From Flavobacterium psychrophilum (GTDB taxonomy: Bacteria; Bacteroidota; Bacteroidia; Flavobacteriales; Flavobacteriaceae), in NCBI GenBank assembly GCA_943325515.2, contig CALPPS020000002.1, positions 6,680 through 70,679 on the forward strand: DNA of 64,000 bases, given 5' to 3'. A program made the position numbers and the translations under genes. This document shows positions 62,194 through 64,000 of the stretch, in pieces. Numbering within the stretch: position 1 is the stretch's first letter; every line of letters starts with the position of its first letter. The notes under the pieces are model-generated. The model worked only from the letters and a program-made list of their open reading frames with translations. It made no database searches and had not been told where the DNA came from.

Positions 62194-63291
62194 ATGGACA
62201 CAACAACGCCTGTTTTTTCTAAAAACGATAATCTTAAATTCTTTAGAACCTTAAATTCTAGAGTTAATAACTACTTTAAAGAAAACAATATTCAAAAAAC
62301 TGGAAATTGGAAATTACACTTGAAAACGATTATTTTGTTTAGCGTTTTCTTAACGCCCTATTTTTTAATAATTACATTAACTTCTATGCCTTTTTGGGTT
62401 TTCTTTTTACTCTCTATCGTTATTGGTATTGGTATGGCGGGAATAGGAATGAACGTAATGCACGATGGAAATCACGGCTCTTATTCTAATAAAAATTGGG
62501 TTAATAAATTTATGGGTGGAACTATTTATATTTTGGCTGGCAATGTATACAATTGGCAAGTACAACACAATGTATTGCACCATACCTACACCAATATTCA
62601 TGGGCATGATGAAGATCTTGATGCTGGTAGAGTTATCCGTTTTTCACAAGAAGCAAAATGGTATACTTTTCACAAATTTCAACATTATTACTCTGTTTTT
62701 TTATATGGATTACTGACTTTCAATTGGTCATTAACAACCGATTTTAAACAAATGAAAGGTTATTTGAAAAGAAAATTATCCTATGGCGACGTTAAATCTC
62801 CTAAAATACTTTGGACAACTTTGGTAATTACAAAAGTTATTTATTTTTCAATTTGGATTGTACTTCCTATGATTTTAGGGGTATTGTGGTGGAAAGTTTT
62901 AATTGGTTTTTTTGTTATGCATTACACAGCAGGATTAATTTTGAGCATCGTTTTTCAATTAGCACATGTTATAGAAGATACTACAAATCCGAAACCTAAT
63001 GAAGAAGGTGAAATGGAAAATACATGGGCTATTCATCAATTGTTTACTACCGTGAATTTTGCTCCAAAAAATTGGCTTGTAAATTGGTATACTGGCGGAT
63101 TAAATCATCAGATTGAGCACCATCTTTATCCAAACATTAGCCACATACATTACGGAAAAATAGCTAAAATAGTAAAAGAAACAGCTAAAGAATGTAATTT
63201 ACCCTATCACGAATACCGAACAATGCGAAGTGCAGTAATTGCGCACTTTAAGCATTTGAAAGAATTGGGAAGACAACCACAATTAGCATAA
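62194..63291 (+). CDS. Membrane fatty-acid (acyl) desaturase
   Basis: 365-residue di-iron integral membrane desaturase. The three histidine boxes are intact: HDGNH (90-94), HNVLHH (125-130) and HQIEHH (305-310), with hydrophobic segments at about 47-88, 105-120, 205-245. The third box with Gln at its second position (HQIEHH rather than HxxHH only) is usual in front-end and related desaturases, but no cytochrome b5 domain is fused. It probably introduces a double bond into membrane acyl chains; position is not determinable. Confidence 0.9.
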   Translation: MDTTTPVFSKNDNLKFFRTLNSRVNNYFKENNIQKTGNWKLHLKTIILFSVFLTPYFLIITLTSMPFWVFFLLSIVIGIGMAGIGMNVMHDGNHGSYSNKNWVNKFMGGTIYILAGNVYNWQVQHNVLHHTYTNIHGHDEDLDAGRVIRFSQEAKWYTFHKFQHYYSVFLYGLLTFNWSLTTDFKQMKGYLKRKLSYGDVKSPKILWTTLVITKVIYFSIWIVLPMILGVLWWKVLIGFFVMHYTAGLILSIVFQLAHVIEDTTNPKPNEEGEMENTWAIHQLFTTVNFAPKNWLVNWYTGGLNHQIEHHLYPNISHIHYGKIAKIVKETAKECNLPYHEYRTMRSAVIAHFKHLKELGRQPQLA

Positions 63292-63300
63292 TCAATTTAT

Positions 63301-63326
63301 AAAACGCCTTCATTGGCGTTTTTAGT
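63301..63326 (+). terminator. Terminator after the desaturase gene
   Basis: AAAACGCC (63301-63308) and GGCGTTTT (63315-63322) form an 8-bp stem with a 6-nt loop, followed by T. It lies 10 nt after the stop and 26 nt before the next start. Confidence 0.85.
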
Positions 63327-63347
63327 TTAACATAAATAAAATATTCA

Positions 63348-64000
63348 ATGAGCATTTTATCCGATAGAATCAACAATTTATCAACCTCGCAAACCTTGGC
63401 AATGGCTGCCTTAGCCAGAGAATTAAAAGCACAAGGAAAAGACATCATCAGTTTAAGTTTGGGTGAACCAGACTTTAACACTCCAGACTTCATCAAAGAA
63501 GCCGCAAAAAAAGCCATCGATGAAAACTATAGTACCTATTCGCCTGTTGACGGATATGGAGAATTAAAAGATGCTATTTGTAGAAAATTCAAACGCGATA
63601 ATAATTTAGATTACAAGCCAGCGAATATCGTAGTGTCAACCGGTGCTAAACAGTCGTTGTATAATATTGCTCAGGTAATGTTGAATGACGGAGATGAAGT
63701 AATACTTCCTGCACCATACTGGGTTTCCTATTTTGAAATTATCAAACTTTCTGGAGGTATTCCTGTTGAAGTTCCAACTTCGGTAGAAACTGATTTTAAA
63801 ATGACAGCAGCACAATTGGAAGCCGCTATAACACCAAAAACCAAAATGATGTGGTTCAGTTCACCATGCAATCCAAGTGGTTCGGTTTATAATCGTGAAG
63901 AATTAATTGCCATCGGAAAAGTTTTAGAAAAATACCCAAACATCTATATAGTTTCAGACGAAATCTACGAACACATTAACTTCTCTGGAACATTTTGCAG
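63348..64000 (+). CDS. Aspartate aminotransferase-like PLP enzyme, partial
   Basis: The first 217 residues of a class I/II aminotransferase; the gene continues past the window. It starts MSILSDRINNLSTSQTLAM. Fold-type I motifs seen are SLGEPDFNTPDFIKEAAKKAI, STGAKQSLYNIAQVML, ILPAPYWVSYFEI, the FSSPCNPSGSVYN segment (Asn for PLP), and VSDEIYEHI with Asp for the ring nitrogen. The PLP lysine lies beyond the end. Resembles the bacterial AspC/AspAT Ib group, but specificity needs the missing part. Confidence 0.9.
   Translation, partial: MSILSDRINNLSTSQTLAMAALARELKAQGKDIISLSLGEPDFNTPDFIKEAAKKAIDENYSTYSPVDGYGELKDAICRKFKRDNNLDYKPANIVVSTGAKQSLYNIAQVMLNDGDEVILPAPYWVSYFEIIKLSGGIPVEVPTSVETDFKMTAAQLEAAITPKTKMMWFSSPCNPSGSVYNREELIAIGKVLEKYPNIYIVSDEIYEHINFSGTFC

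Overview
The window is chromosomal DNA from a Flavobacterium-like member of the Bacteroidota. This rests on low GC with AT-rich intergenic DNA, a dcw cell-division cluster with an FtsZ carrying a long C-terminal extension, the gliding genes gldB and gldC, a type IX secretion plug protein and sorting domains, MurE with the meso-DAP motif, few Shine-Dalgarno sequences, and many promoter-like TAnnTTTG (-7) elements. No phage, transposase, integrase or CRISPR array was seen. Both edges cut genes: the end of a principal sigma factor (1-149) and the start of an aspartate aminotransferase (63348-64000).

Layout. 1-2.8 kb: sigma factor end, rpe, a GH53 galactanase-like lipoprotein, tRNA-Arg and yqeY. 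2.9-18.6 kb (minus strand): one long dcw operon, mraZ-rsmH-ftsL-ftsI-murE-mraY-murD-ftsW-murG-murC-ftsQ-ftsA-ftsZ, mostly with overlapping or abutting genes, headed by 10-bp-phased repeats that look like MraZ operators. 18.9-20.4 kb: an alpha/beta hydrolase and engB. 20.9-27.8 kb: two tandem CotH-kinase-like secreted proteins, a small lipoprotein, a VTC-domain protein, a DUF4956 membrane protein and a DUF2490 outer-membrane protein. This is the best candidate for an undescribed system. 27.9-32.8 kb: gldC and gldB, nadE, an orphan response regulator, and a DnaG primase without its zinc ligands. 32.9-35.4 kb: an ECF sigma, putative anti-sigma and outer-membrane protein module. 35.5-44.8 kb: a 62-bp tandem repeat, a polyprenyl synthase, rlmN, an O-methyltransferase, PAP2, tatA, an M1 peptidase and pepE. 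44.8-45.0 kb: tRNA-Gly with a 53-bp duplication of its 3' end and terminator. 45.1-50.0 kb: an L,D-transpeptidase-like protein, a DUF5916 protein and gpmI. 50.2-56.0 kb: a compact operon of DUF2490, TetR, a degenerate ABC protein, HlyD and TolC. 56.1-64 kb: map, a methyltransferase, the T9SS plug, apaG, pruA, rsmG, a fatty-acid desaturase and the aminotransferase.

How the genes fit together. The dcw block makes lipid II from UDP-MurNAc (MurC, D, E, MraY, MurG) and supplies the divisome (FtsL, I, W, Q, A, Z); murF, ddl and murB are not present here. The T9SS-related proteins (plug, GldB, GldC and two proteins with C-terminal sorting domains) fit a gliding or T9SS-secreting bacterium. The CotH/VTC/DUF4956 cluster pairs a cytosolic tunnel-fold phosphate enzyme and a membrane partner with exported CotH-type kinases, suggesting an envelope phosphate or phosphorylation system. 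That role is inference. Several start codons were moved where promoter elements, overlaps or family alignments showed the longest reading frame to be wrong.
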